Origin: Chloroflexota bacterium | GTDB lineage: Bacteria; Chloroflexota; Anaerolineae; Aggregatilineales; Phototrophicaceae | Length of the DNA: 64,000 nt | NCBI GenBank assembly: GCA_011525385.1 | Contig: WTGF01000013.1 | Location: 1 to 64,000 of the forward strand | Reading direction: 5' to 3' | In this document: one piece after another, positions 52,853 to 61,652 of the stretch | Numbering within the stretch: the first letter of the stretch is position 1 | Layout of the letters: every line of letters starts with the position of its first letter | Made by a program: the position numbers and the translations under genes | The notes under the pieces: model-generated | The model's input: the letters and a program-made list of their open reading frames with translations, nothing else | Database searches by the model: none | What the model was told of the DNA's origin: nothing

Positions 52853-53874
52853 CGGCTACCGACATGATCGGCTACACCCTCAAACGACTCATCTGGCTGC
52901 CTATCGTCTTGTGGGCGGTTAGCAGCCTCACCTTTCTCGCCCTGCGCATCGTGCCGGGGAATCCCATTCAAACGATACGCAATCAGGTGATGGACAAGAG
53001 CCAGTTGGCACAGGTAGAAGCGGTTTGGGGCCTGGACCGCCCGATTACCGAACAATACCTGAACTTCATGTCGAAACTGCTTCGGGGCGATCTCGGCTTG
53101 GCGATGAGCAGCGGCGTCCCCATTCGGCGCATGATCTTCGAGCGCATGCCGCCGACTATTGAGCTGGCCATCGTCTCGCTTATCCTCAGCACAGGCATCG
53201 GTGTTTTGTCCGGCGTCGCTTCGGTGACGATCCGCAATCGCGCCGTCGATTACTGCGTCAGGACGGCCTCCATACTTGGTCTGTCGCTGCCGCTCTTCTG
53301 GGTCGGCATCATGTTGATCATTCTCTTCTCCGTCAACTTGCGCTGGACACCGACCAGCGGACGAATTGGCGCCGGCGTCGATTACGATGTCATCACCAAT
53401 TTCATGTTTTACGATCTGATTGCGACCGGCAATTGGCGAGCCTTCGGCAGCTTCTTGCGCCATCTGGTCTTGCCCGGGGTGACAATTGGCTTGACCTCAG
53501 CCGGCTTTGTCGCTCGCCTGACGCGCTCCGCCATGCTGGAAGTCATGGGCTCGGATTACATCCGCACCGCGCGCGCCAAAGGTCTGTACGAGCGGGACGT
53601 CATTTGGAAGCACGCCATGCGCAACGCGCTGCTGCCGATTATCACCTTGCAGGGCTTGCAATTTGGCGCCATCCTCGGCGGCGCTGTCATCACAGAACGC
53701 GTATTCTCCTATCCGGGCATGGGCACCTGGCTGCTGGACGGCATACTGGAGCGCGATTATTCCGTGGTGCAAGGCGGCATCATCTTCGTCGCCCTGGCTT
53801 ATGTGCTGATGAATCTACTGGTGGACATGCTCTACCACATAATTGATCCGCGGCTGCGCCACGCCAGTCAGTGA
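52849..53874 (+). CDS. ABC transporter permease, DppB/OppB type
   Basis: 341 residues: LKRLIWLPIVLWAVSSLTFL first span, VWGLDRPITEQYLNFMSKLL, coupling loop DYIRTARAKGLYERDVIWKH and end HIIDPRLRH. TTG at 52849 overlaps the previous stop; the ATG at 52864 is an alternative. No ATPase genes follow, so the operon is binding protein plus permeases only. Confidence 0.88.
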   Translation: MTATDMIGYTLKRLIWLPIVLWAVSSLTFLALRIVPGNPIQTIRNQVMDKSQLAQVEAVWGLDRPITEQYLNFMSKLLRGDLGLAMSSGVPIRRMIFERMPPTIELAIVSLILSTGIGVLSGVASVTIRNRAVDYCVRTASILGLSLPLFWVGIMLIILFSVNLRWTPTSGRIGAGVDYDVITNFMFYDLIATGNWRAFGSFLRHLVLPGVTIGLTSAGFVARLTRSAMLEVMGSDYIRTARAKGLYERDVIWKHAMRNALLPIITLQGLQFGAILGGAVITERVFSYPGMGTWLLDGILERDYSVVQGGIIFVALAYVLMNLLVDMLYHIIDPRLRHASQ

Positions 53875-54066
53875 GCGCCATCATGGCGGCGCAGAATCAG
53901 GTCCAAACCCGTTGCGAATCTGTGTATGCGCGGCACTGCCGCCGAGCGATTACATGCAGCCTGTTGATTTTCGCCCATGCCTTCCAGTCTTTATGCTGGA
54001 AATACTGCCACATCCAGAGCACGCGCCACATCCCGGACATCCATCTCGCCATCAAAATTTGACAGC

Positions 54067-54119
54067 ATATCCAATCTTCGATATATTGGATGCGAAGTAC
54101 AAACAATCTCATATTGGAT
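54067..54119. promoter_or_regulatory. candidate operator cluster upstream of the GntR gene
   Basis: Three copies of one 9-mer: ATATCCAAT (54067-54075, inverted), ATATTGGAT (54083-54091) and ATATTGGAT (54111-54119). The last two are direct repeats 28 bases apart, each continuing as GATGC. This AT-rich patch is the only structured part of the gap 53875-54307 and is a likely binding site for the regulator encoded next to it. Confidence 0.5.
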
Positions 54120-54307
54120 GCAAGCGTACTTGCATTGTTTGGTCGTTGTCGGGCGACGGCATATGTGCGATGCGCGGACAAGCAAGCGTGAGCGCTGCCA
54201 GCCTGACCCGAATACGACCTGAAAATGCAGTTGCACCACAGCGCAGCCGCGTTCTGCAATTCGGAGTTCTGTCCGCGCGAACGAGGAGAATTATGGGGGC
54301 TTGAATT

Positions 54308-54982
54308 GTGTTCGAGTTGGAACCAATTAAGCAGTCCGACAGCCTGAGCGACGAAGTCGCGCGGCGTCTGCGCCGCGCCATCAAACGTGGCGATTTGCCT
54401 CGCGGAACACACTTGGTCGAGCAAGAGATTGCCGAGCAGTTCCTTGTCAGCCGGATGCCCGTGAGGATCGGAATTCAAAAGCTGATTGACGAAGGCCTGG
54501 TCTTTAAGGAGCCAAGGCGCGGCGCGTTCGTTCACACCTTTTCATCCAAGGAACTGGACGAAGTCTATTCGATACGGGTGGCCTTGGAGAAACTGGTCGT
54601 GCAATTTGCAGTGCCCAATTGGTCCATCGAGATTGAAGCTGAACTGGAAGGCATTGTAGGCCAAATGCAGCAGGCAGCTGCAGCCGGCGACCGGCAAAAG
54701 GGCTTTGAGCTGGACTCCAAATTCCATTCGATTCTTTGGGAACTTTCTCAACACTCGATTCTGATTGAGGTCGTCTCCAGCCTGCGCTCGCGCATCAGCC
54801 GCTTCCTCGCGGAAGCCAACGAAGTGCTCTCGCCAGCTGAACTGAACCACCATGTTGCGGCGCATCAAGCTCTGGTCGACGTATTAAAGCAGCGCGACAT
54901 TGAACGCGCGCAAGATGCCATCGCCGATCACATCCTGGATGCGCACGAGCGGATAAGAAACTACTATTCCTATCTCGACTAG
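54308..54982 (+). CDS. GntR-family regulator, FCD subfamily
   Basis: 224 residues. N-terminal winged helix: LSDEVARRLRRAIKRGDLPR then VEQEIAEQFLVSRMPVRIGI near 37-56. C-terminal all-helical FCD ligand domain (about 85-220) with the metal-type residues in FELDSKFHSILW and HVAAHQALVDVL. Such proteins usually repress sugar-acid or sugar operons and are released by a metabolite. GTG start at 54308. An ATG with a better ribosome site at 54293 is in the same frame but is cut off by TGA after three codons. It precedes an SDR gene by 68 bases. Confidence 0.86.
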   Translation: MFELEPIKQSDSLSDEVARRLRRAIKRGDLPRGTHLVEQEIAEQFLVSRMPVRIGIQKLIDEGLVFKEPRRGAFVHTFSSKELDEVYSIRVALEKLVVQFAVPNWSIEIEAELEGIVGQMQQAAAAGDRQKGFELDSKFHSILWELSQHSILIEVVSSLRSRISRFLAEANEVLSPAELNHHVAAHQALVDVLKQRDIERAQDAIADHILDAHERIRNYYSYLD

Positions 54983-55050
54983 CGGAAGCCAACGCGAGCG
55001 ATATACGGTTTAAGCAATTTGCCTGAAAAATCACGAAGAAGGGTCAGCCG

Positions 55051-55869
55051 ATGGACTGGAACGGGCATATCGCCGTTGTTACGGGAGCAGCAAGCGGGAT
55101 CGGAGCGGGTATCGCCGAGTGCTTTGCCGAAGCGGGGGCGGAAGTTGTCGTCGCCGACATCAACGAGCGGCTCGGCGCGCAGGTCACAGCCGCGTTGCAA
55201 TCGCGCTATGGCAAGGGTCTCTTCGTTAAGACAGACGTCTCCAAATCCGCTGACTGCAAGCGACTTGTCGACGAAACCGTCTCCGCCTACGGCAAGATCG
55301 ACACGCTGGTCAACAATGCCGGCGTCAATTTCGTAAAGCCGACGCTGGAGATGGACGAGGCCGACTGGGACCGCGTCGTCGATGTTGATCTCAAGGGCAC
55401 TTTCCTCTGTAGTCGCTATGCCCTGGAGGCGATGGTCGTGCGCCGCAGCGGAAACATCATCAATATCGCCAGCGTACATACGGTCGCCACCTTGCCGGCC
55501 GCCGCGCCCTATGCGGCCTCCAAAGGCGGCGTTGATATGATGACCCGTTCCATGGCGATCGAGTTCGCGCCTTTCGGCATTCGCATCAACGCCGTCAGCC
55601 CGGGGCTGACCGACACCCAGATCTGGAACGACATCCAGGATGCCGCCGAAGACGCTGAAATGGCGCGGCAGCACTGGATGGACAATATCCCGCTGGGGCG
55701 CGTGCAATCCCCGCGTGAAGTGGGCAATGTGGTGCTCTTCCTGGCCAGCGAGCAGTCCTCTTACGTGACTGGCGCCAACATCTTCACCGATGGCGGTATG
55801 ACGATTCAGCTGACCAACCGCGAGCGCTTTGCCAGCAAGTCCTTGGAGGGCGTGGCGCCGCAAGACTGA
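55051..55869 (+). CDS. short-chain dehydrogenase/reductase, intact twin of the 29.6 kb gene
   Basis: 272 residues, complete SDR: TGAASGIGAGI, VVADINE (acidic residue favouring NAD), NNAGVNF, catalytic NIASVH and YAASKGG, end TGANIFTDGGMTIQLT. It matches the 223-residue SDR at 29621-30292 almost residue for residue outside that copy's 53-residue deletion. Sitting between a GntR regulator and a sugar importer, it probably oxidises a sugar or sugar derivative; the other copy's lactonase-type neighbour supports a sugar dehydrogenase. Confidence 0.9.
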   Translation: MDWNGHIAVVTGAASGIGAGIAECFAEAGAEVVVADINERLGAQVTAALQSRYGKGLFVKTDVSKSADCKRLVDETVSAYGKIDTLVNNAGVNFVKPTLEMDEADWDRVVDVDLKGTFLCSRYALEAMVVRRSGNIINIASVHTVATLPAAAPYAASKGGVDMMTRSMAIEFAPFGIRINAVSPGLTDTQIWNDIQDAAEDAEMARQHWMDNIPLGRVQSPREVGNVVLFLASEQSSYVTGANIFTDGGMTIQLTNRERFASKSLEGVAPQD

Positions 55870-56010
55870 AGAGTTTGCTGAGCCCGCCCAAGTGTGGCGA
55901 CAAGATTTCTGTCCGCGGCTTATGGGTTGAAAACATCCCAGGAGGTGCAGCCAATAGAAAAACGCGTTATTCTTTGTCCGTAGCTACTGATTACAATTGT
56001 GAAAGGCAAT

Positions 56011-57471
56011 ATGATGACTAAGAAACTGTCACTAATACTCGTAGTCGCGCTTCTCTTCGCGGCCTTTGGAACGGCGCTGGCGCAAGACAGCGATATCTCG
56101 GGAGAAATCGTTGTTCACCTTCAGGTTTATTACCGGCCCGAGCAGCATCCGGCGCATTCCGCAATCGCCGAGCAAGTCGCGCAGGCATACATGGACCTGC
56201 ATCCCAATGCGACCATCGAGCTCCTGCCCGATATTCCCGGTGGCACCGATTACATCACCTGGCTGTCCGCGCGCATGGCCGCTGATGAAGCGCCAGATAT
56301 CGTTTGGGATCAGTGGTTCAATCGCAGTCTCAAGATGGATACTTGGTGGACGGCGCTGGACGACTACTTTGAGATGCCAAACCCCTACATCGCCGAGGGC
56401 ATCCCGGGCCACGAACGTTGGGCTGATTCATTCGCGCCAAACGCGATGAATACGACCCGCGCGCCCGATGGGCATTGGTATCAGACGGCGCTGGACTGGG
56501 TGGAGACCGCCATGTTCTACAACGTCGCCATGTTCGAAGAAGCTGGCGTGGAACCGGATTGGGCGAATTGGGGCGAGTTCATCGCCGATATGCACACCAT
56601 CCAGGATACGCTCGGCGTGGAAGCCTTCGGTTCTTTCATGCCTGGCACCGGCTGGAGCACCTGGTATTGGGCTGATAGCTTGTGGCTGAGCGTTGTCTGG
56701 GCGGACCGGCATAGTGAAATCTATATGGACAAATACTCCGAGATGCAGCCGGACTTGGACTGGCGCGCGTTGAACGCCGAAGAGGTCGCCAAGGCGGTTC
56801 ATGACGGCGTGATAAACGCCCAGGACCCGCGTATGGACGAATACTTGCGCATATCTAAAGAGTTCGTCGAGATTCTGCCGATTGACTACATTGGCATCAC
56901 CAGCTTGGGCGACGTCATGCGCATGTGGCTCGGCGAGCAGCTGGCCGTTTATTGGGGCGGGTCTTGGGATAACAAGGAAATCACCGATTCGGCTTCCTTT
57001 GAATGGGGCTTGACCTATCTGCCGCCTTTCACGGAAGAAGACTTTGAAGGGGCGCCCGGGACCATCTACCGGGTTGGCGGACCCAGCTCGGCCGGGCAAT
57101 ATGGCATACCGGTGGCGACGGCGGAAAGCGAGAACTTAGAACTCGCCGTCGATTACCTGATGTGGATGTCTGCCCCACAGAACTTTGGTCCCCTGGCGAA
57201 CGAGTTCGGCGGCTTCATCCCGATGGTGGCTGGCACCGAAATTGGGCCCGTGCTCGCCAATTTCCAGACTGTGGCTGCCTTGCAGGACCGCCTGTTCCTC
57301 GATCCGAGCGGGCGGCTGACCGTTGAGCACGGCGACAACTGGACGCAGATCATGCAGGGCTTCTTCCTGGGCGCGACCAACGAAGAAGAGACCAAAGCAC
57401 TCTTGCAGGAAGCCTGGGAGAGCGGCGCCGCCGCCCTTTGCGAACAAGTCGGCTACGACTGGTGTCCGTAG
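56011..57471 (+). CDS. sugar ABC transporter solute-binding protein, family 1
   Basis: 486 residues from the ATG at 56011 (AAAGG 5 bases ahead; a GTG at 55999 is possible). Signal peptide ending GTALA before Gln. SBP_bac_1 features: VAQAYMDLHPNATIELLP, WDQWFNRSLKM and FYNVAMFEEAGVEPDWANW. The many tryptophans in the middle (WSTWYWADSLWLSVVW) fit stacking against sugar rings. First gene of the importer/GH116 operon. Confidence 0.9.
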   Translation: MMTKKLSLILVVALLFAAFGTALAQDSDISGEIVVHLQVYYRPEQHPAHSAIAEQVAQAYMDLHPNATIELLPDIPGGTDYITWLSARMAADEAPDIVWDQWFNRSLKMDTWWTALDDYFEMPNPYIAEGIPGHERWADSFAPNAMNTTRAPDGHWYQTALDWVETAMFYNVAMFEEAGVEPDWANWGEFIADMHTIQDTLGVEAFGSFMPGTGWSTWYWADSLWLSVVWADRHSEIYMDKYSEMQPDLDWRALNAEEVAKAVHDGVINAQDPRMDEYLRISKEFVEILPIDYIGITSLGDVMRMWLGEQLAVYWGGSWDNKEITDSASFEWGLTYLPPFTEEDFEGAPGTIYRVGGPSSAGQYGIPVATAESENLELAVDYLMWMSAPQNFGPLANEFGGFIPMVAGTEIGPVLANFQTVAALQDRLFLDPSGRLTVEHGDNWTQIMQGFFLGATNEEETKALLQEAWESGAAALCEQVGYDWCP

Positions 57472-57515
57472 TTGGTATTGAAGAGGCAGGATGCGCCTAA
57501 GCGCATCGCACACTT

Positions 57516-57546
57516 CAGTCGGGGTCGGGCGATCCGACCCCGACTG
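57516..57546 (+). promoter_or_regulatory. intercistronic hairpin without T tract
   Basis: CAGTCGGGGTCGG (57516-57528), loop GCGAT, CCGACCCCGACTG (57534-57546): 13-bp perfect stem between binding-protein and permease genes. The absence of a T run suggests protection of the upstream mRNA from 3' decay rather than termination, raising binding-protein yield. Confidence 0.7.
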
Positions 57547-57566
57547 ATTCCGCGGAGGTCAACCCT

Positions 57567-58517
57567 TTGACTCAGCAGACGACGCCAACCACCGGCGCCA
57601 AAACCGAAACCAGCCGCTGGAAGTTGCGCAGCGGTTTTGTGCCCATTTATGTGCCAATCCTGTTTTTGATTCCGGCACTGCTTCTGCTGCTCTCGTTCCG
57701 CTACATACCGGCTGTTTCGGCGATTTATCATTCATTCACCTACTGGAATATCCCTGAGCCGGGCGAGTTCATTGGCTTGCAGAACTACCAGGCGCTATTC
57801 GACGATCCGATCTTCATAAAGTCCTTGGGCAATATCTTGAAGTACATGGTCGGCCGCACCGCACTGGTGCTGGTCATGGCTTTTGTGGGCGCGGAACTGG
57901 TCTACAACCTGACTAGCGATCGCTGGCGCAATATCTGGCGCATGGTCTTCACTATCCCGATGGTGATTCCGATCACGGTCAATTTGCTCGTTTGGCAGCA
58001 GGTTTACGCGGGCCGTCAGGGCATGCTGAATGAATTTCTGACCGGCATCGGCGCCATGGCTCGACCCTACCCCTGGTTGGGGCGTCCTGATAGCGCCCTG
58101 CCGGCGCTGATCTTCATCGGTTTCCCGGCTGTGGCTGGCTTCGGCTTCTTGATTATCCTGGCCGCGCTGCAAAACCTGTCAAGCGAGGTCAACGATGCCG
58201 CGCTAATCGATGGCTGTAGTCGTCTGCGCCGCGTCTTCGCCATTGACTTGCCGGCCATTCGCGGCCCGCTGGCTCTGATTCTGATTCTGAGTCTCAACCA
58301 GGGCATGCAGGAATTCGCGCCCATGCTGGTGATGACACAGGGCGGTCCCATCAACACCACCATGTCTCCGGCCTACTATCTCTATATACAAGGCTTCACC
58401 TATGGCAAGCATGGGTACGCGTCGGCCATCGGCGCCGTGCTAATGCTCATGACGCTCGTGCTCAGCATGTTTATCTTGAGAATGCGCTATCGGAGGGCAT
58501 ACGATGTCGAAGTCTAG
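57567..58517 (+). CDS. sugar ABC transporter permease, MalF/UgpA type (CUT1)
   Basis: 316 residues with six membrane spans; first at about 30-52. Coupling-loop motif NDAALIDGCSRLRRVFAIDL near 210-229. TTG start with a strong GGAGG about 8 bases ahead, just after the intercistronic hairpin. Overlaps the next permease gene by 14 bases. Confidence 0.9.
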   Translation: MTQQTTPTTGAKTETSRWKLRSGFVPIYVPILFLIPALLLLLSFRYIPAVSAIYHSFTYWNIPEPGEFIGLQNYQALFDDPIFIKSLGNILKYMVGRTALVLVMAFVGAELVYNLTSDRWRNIWRMVFTIPMVIPITVNLLVWQQVYAGRQGMLNEFLTGIGAMARPYPWLGRPDSALPALIFIGFPAVAGFGFLIILAALQNLSSEVNDAALIDGCSRLRRVFAIDLPAIRGPLALILILSLNQGMQEFAPMLVMTQGGPINTTMSPAYYLYIQGFTYGKHGYASAIGAVLMLMTLVLSMFILRMRYRRAYDVEV

Positions 58518-59328
58518 CGCCTGGCGGCGCGATTGGCCCTTGATGCTAGCCTTGCTCATTCTGGCCATCATAACCTACGTGCCCTTCGTCTTCACGGTCA
58601 TCAACTCTTTCAAGATCAACGCGCAGTTCTTTCAGGAATTCTGGCTGCCGACCACCCCCTTGCATCCGGAAAACTACGCGCGCGCCTGGCCGGCGATGGG
58701 CAGGGCGATCTTGAACAGCTTCAGCTACTCCATTCCCACGCTAATTCTGACGCTCGTCATCTCTGGACTCGCCGGTTACGCCTTCGCCCGTTATCGCTTT
58801 CCCGGCCGCAATCTGCTCTTCATTTCCATACTGGCGCTAATCATGATTCCGGGCATCTTGCTCGTCATCCCCATGTTCAGCGTCATCATCACTCTGGATT
58901 GGGACGATACTTTGCAGGGCGTCGTGCTGCCTTGGGTATCAGTTGAAATTGTCTTTGGCACCTTCCTGATGCGGACCTTCTTCGAGACGCTGCCACAGGA
59001 GTATTTTGAGGCGGCGCGGCTGGACGGCGCCAACGAATTCACGCTGCTGACTCGCATTGCCGTGCCGCTGGCCATACCGGCGTTCAGCACACTGGCGATA
59101 TTGAATTTGCTTTTCAGTTGGAACGACATCATCTGGCCACTGGTTGCAATCTTTGATAGTGAACGATTACCGGTCTCTATTGGCGTGCTGTCTTTTGCCG
59201 GTGCATGGAGCACCGATTACGGTGTCACTTTTGCCAGCTATGTCATCGCGTCGTTGCCGCTGATCATCATCTTCGCCTTTACATCCAGGCGCTTTATGGA
59301 TGGTCTGTCAGGCGGCTTGAGCATCTGA
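58504..59328 (+). CDS. sugar ABC transporter permease, MalG type (CUT1)
   Basis: 274 residues; coupling loop EYFEAARLDGANEFTLLTRI near 160-179 and end RRFMDGLSGGLSI. ATG with GGAGGG inside the previous gene. No ATPase in the operon. It precedes the GH116 gene by 45 bases. Confidence 0.9.
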   Translation: MSKSSAWRRDWPLMLALLILAIITYVPFVFTVINSFKINAQFFQEFWLPTTPLHPENYARAWPAMGRAILNSFSYSIPTLILTLVISGLAGYAFARYRFPGRNLLFISILALIMIPGILLVIPMFSVIITLDWDDTLQGVVLPWVSVEIVFGTFLMRTFFETLPQEYFEAARLDGANEFTLLTRIAVPLAIPAFSTLAILNLLFSWNDIIWPLVAIFDSERLPVSIGVLSFAGAWSTDYGVTFASYVIASLPLIIIFAFTSRRFMDGLSGGLSI

Positions 59329-59373
59329 GTCGTCGATTGAACGGCATCCGATACCGCACAGGAGAATTCAAGC

Positions 59374-61431
59374 ATGGCCGTTTTCCCCTTTAACCCCGAC
59401 CTGCCTAAGAATCAGTGGAGCGAGATTCAAGCCGACGGCTTTACTGATCCTGTGCCCGGCTGCGTCTACGACGGTCACCGGCTGGATGGCGGCATCCCGC
59501 TCGGCGGGCTCGGTACTGGTTATTTCACGCTGGAAGGTTCCGGATTGATCGGCCATTGCTCGATCTTCAATGACATCGTGCCGCCCCGCGAGGACTTCAG
59601 CGAATGGCTGACCGTCAGATTGTCGCAAGCGGAGAGTTTGCCGCTTTCAACCGCGGACATCGCCTATTGGGGACATCATCCTGTCGCCGATATGGTTTGC
59701 CGATTTGAAGCGAAGGGCCTGGAGCTAGGCATACGCGCCTTTTCTCCGCTGATCCTGGGCGACAGCGCTGACAGCAATATCCCGGCGGCGCTCTTTGAGA
59801 TTGAAATACGCAATAGCCGCGCCGAAGCGGTGGATCTGGAGCTAATCGTTGAACCACCGAAAGCGCCTGGCGGTCCGACGCACGACGTCGCGCTGGCGGG
59901 CGATGACATTGATGCGACCTATGATGGTGGCAAGCTCGTGGGGCGCATCGCGCGAACGATCGAAGCCAATGGATCCTGCCGTCACCGATTTGTCTTCGCC
60001 TGGCATTCACCTTACTGGCGCGACAGCGGCAGAGAAGCCCACGTTCACCAATACAGCGCACGCTACCAGAACGCCCCCGCGGTCGCGGCGGATGCGCTGG
60101 AGCGCTTTGATTCATTGCTAGCACGCGTATTCGCTTGGCAGAGCGCCATCTACAAAACTGATCTGCCAGCTTGGCTGCGCGACGGCTTGGTGCAGAGTCT
60201 CTACAGCCTGACCAAGAACACGGTCTGGATTGCCAAAACACGAAAGGACGAGTGGTGGGATGCGATCGGCTGGTTCACCCATAACGAAAGCCATACCGGC
60301 TGTCCCATCACCGAGACCATGGTCTGTCGCATGCATGGTCACATGCCAGCCTTGTTTTTCTACCCGGAGTTGGAGCGGACGACGCTGGAAGCCTTTAAGC
60401 ATTTCCAGATATCCGATGGCGAAATTCCCTTTTCCTACGGCATGGATACCTCCATGCGCGACCCGCGTTATCATTGCCAGCATCCGCTGAACTCCGGTCA
60501 ATACGCCCAGATGATCTATCGCCTGTACCTGCGCACCGGCGACCGTGACCTGCTCGCGCGCTTTTACGACTCGGCCAAGCGCGCCATACGCTACCAGCAT
60601 TCACTGGACGACGATGGCGATGGCTTGGTCAACGACCAAGCGCATGTACAGCCCACCGAATTGTGGCCGGCGAACCAGTTTTATGATATCTGGCCCTGGT
60701 GGGGCACGTCGGCTTACGTCGCCGGCACCTGGCTGGCGACCTTGTCTTGTGGCAAGGCCATGGCGACGACGATGAATGACGCTGATTTTGCCGCGGAGTG
60801 CGCCGAATGGTTGAAACGTGGAAAGGCAGCCTATCAAGACAAGCTATGGACGGGCGAGTATTATCGGCTCTGGCACGATCCCGAGTGTACAAGCGGCGAA
60901 GGCATGCATAACGATGTCTCGCTCGGCAATCAATTGATGGCGCAATGGTGCGTCAAGCTAACGGGCGCCCCCGATGTTTTGCCAGCGGATCAGGTTCAGT
61001 CCGCCCTGGGCGCCGTCAAGCGCCTGAACATGGCCGCCACCGAACACGGTCTCGTCAATGGCGTCAATCCCGATGGCACGCGCTACATTTCAAAACCGGA
61101 CCCAGACCGGTTCCCTGACATTCTTCCCAACAACGATCACTCGACGCAGGTCTTCGTGGGCGAAAACTTATGCGCCGCGATGACCTTTATCTATCACGGC
61201 CAGCATGAAACCGGCCTGGAGATCGCCAAACGAATCTACGAAGCGGTCGCGCTGATATCTCGCACGCCTTGGAAGCAGCACTGTCTGATTGACGCTGATA
61301 CCGGGCTGCCGGTTTGGGGCGAAGACTATTATTCAGACATGGTGATTTGGGCGCTGCCGATGGCGTATAACAACCAGAACATTGCTGAATTTGCGCAGGG
61401 GGAGCTTGTCCGCGAACTGATTTCAGGGTAA
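59374..61431 (+). CDS. GH116 family beta-glycosidase
   Basis: 685 residues, glycoside hydrolase family 116 (the family of bacterial beta-glucosidases/xylosidases and human GBA2). N-terminal beta domain opens with IPLGGLGTGYFTLEGSG (about 41-57). The catalytic (alpha/alpha)6 domain shows MPALFFYPELERTTLEAF, YDIWPWWGTSAYVAGTWLA (holding the conserved acidic residue), SLGNQLMAQWC and GEDYYSDMVIWALPMA. No signal peptide, so it cleaves imported beta-glucosides or xylosides. AGGAGA precedes the ATG. Last gene of the sugar operon. Confidence 0.88.
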   Translation: MAVFPFNPDLPKNQWSEIQADGFTDPVPGCVYDGHRLDGGIPLGGLGTGYFTLEGSGLIGHCSIFNDIVPPREDFSEWLTVRLSQAESLPLSTADIAYWGHHPVADMVCRFEAKGLELGIRAFSPLILGDSADSNIPAALFEIEIRNSRAEAVDLELIVEPPKAPGGPTHDVALAGDDIDATYDGGKLVGRIARTIEANGSCRHRFVFAWHSPYWRDSGREAHVHQYSARYQNAPAVAADALERFDSLLARVFAWQSAIYKTDLPAWLRDGLVQSLYSLTKNTVWIAKTRKDEWWDAIGWFTHNESHTGCPITETMVCRMHGHMPALFFYPELERTTLEAFKHFQISDGEIPFSYGMDTSMRDPRYHCQHPLNSGQYAQMIYRLYLRTGDRDLLARFYDSAKRAIRYQHSLDDDGDGLVNDQAHVQPTELWPANQFYDIWPWWGTSAYVAGTWLATLSCGKAMATTMNDADFAAECAEWLKRGKAAYQDKLWTGEYYRLWHDPECTSGEGMHNDVSLGNQLMAQWCVKLTGAPDVLPADQVQSALGAVKRLNMAATEHGLVNGVNPDGTRYISKPDPDRFPDILPNNDHSTQVFVGENLCAAMTFIYHGQHETGLEIAKRIYEAVALISRTPWKQHCLIDADTGLPVWGEDYYSDMVIWALPMAYNNQNIAEFAQGELVRELISG

Positions 61432-61652
61432 CTGACGTTATTGTCAGCACGAAGCTCAAAGCCCGACACCTAGACGCAGAGCGATCAGCAGGCAGTGCTT
61501 GAGCAGGCACCGGGACAATTGACAGACATCAAAGGCAAAGAGCAGTTCGGTTTTCCTAGTATATTAGTCGGCCGCATTTTCGAGGCAGTTGCGCTCAAAC
61601 ACGCCATTGGATGTATATCCGACAAGCGGCGTCTGTCTGTGAATCGCCATCC

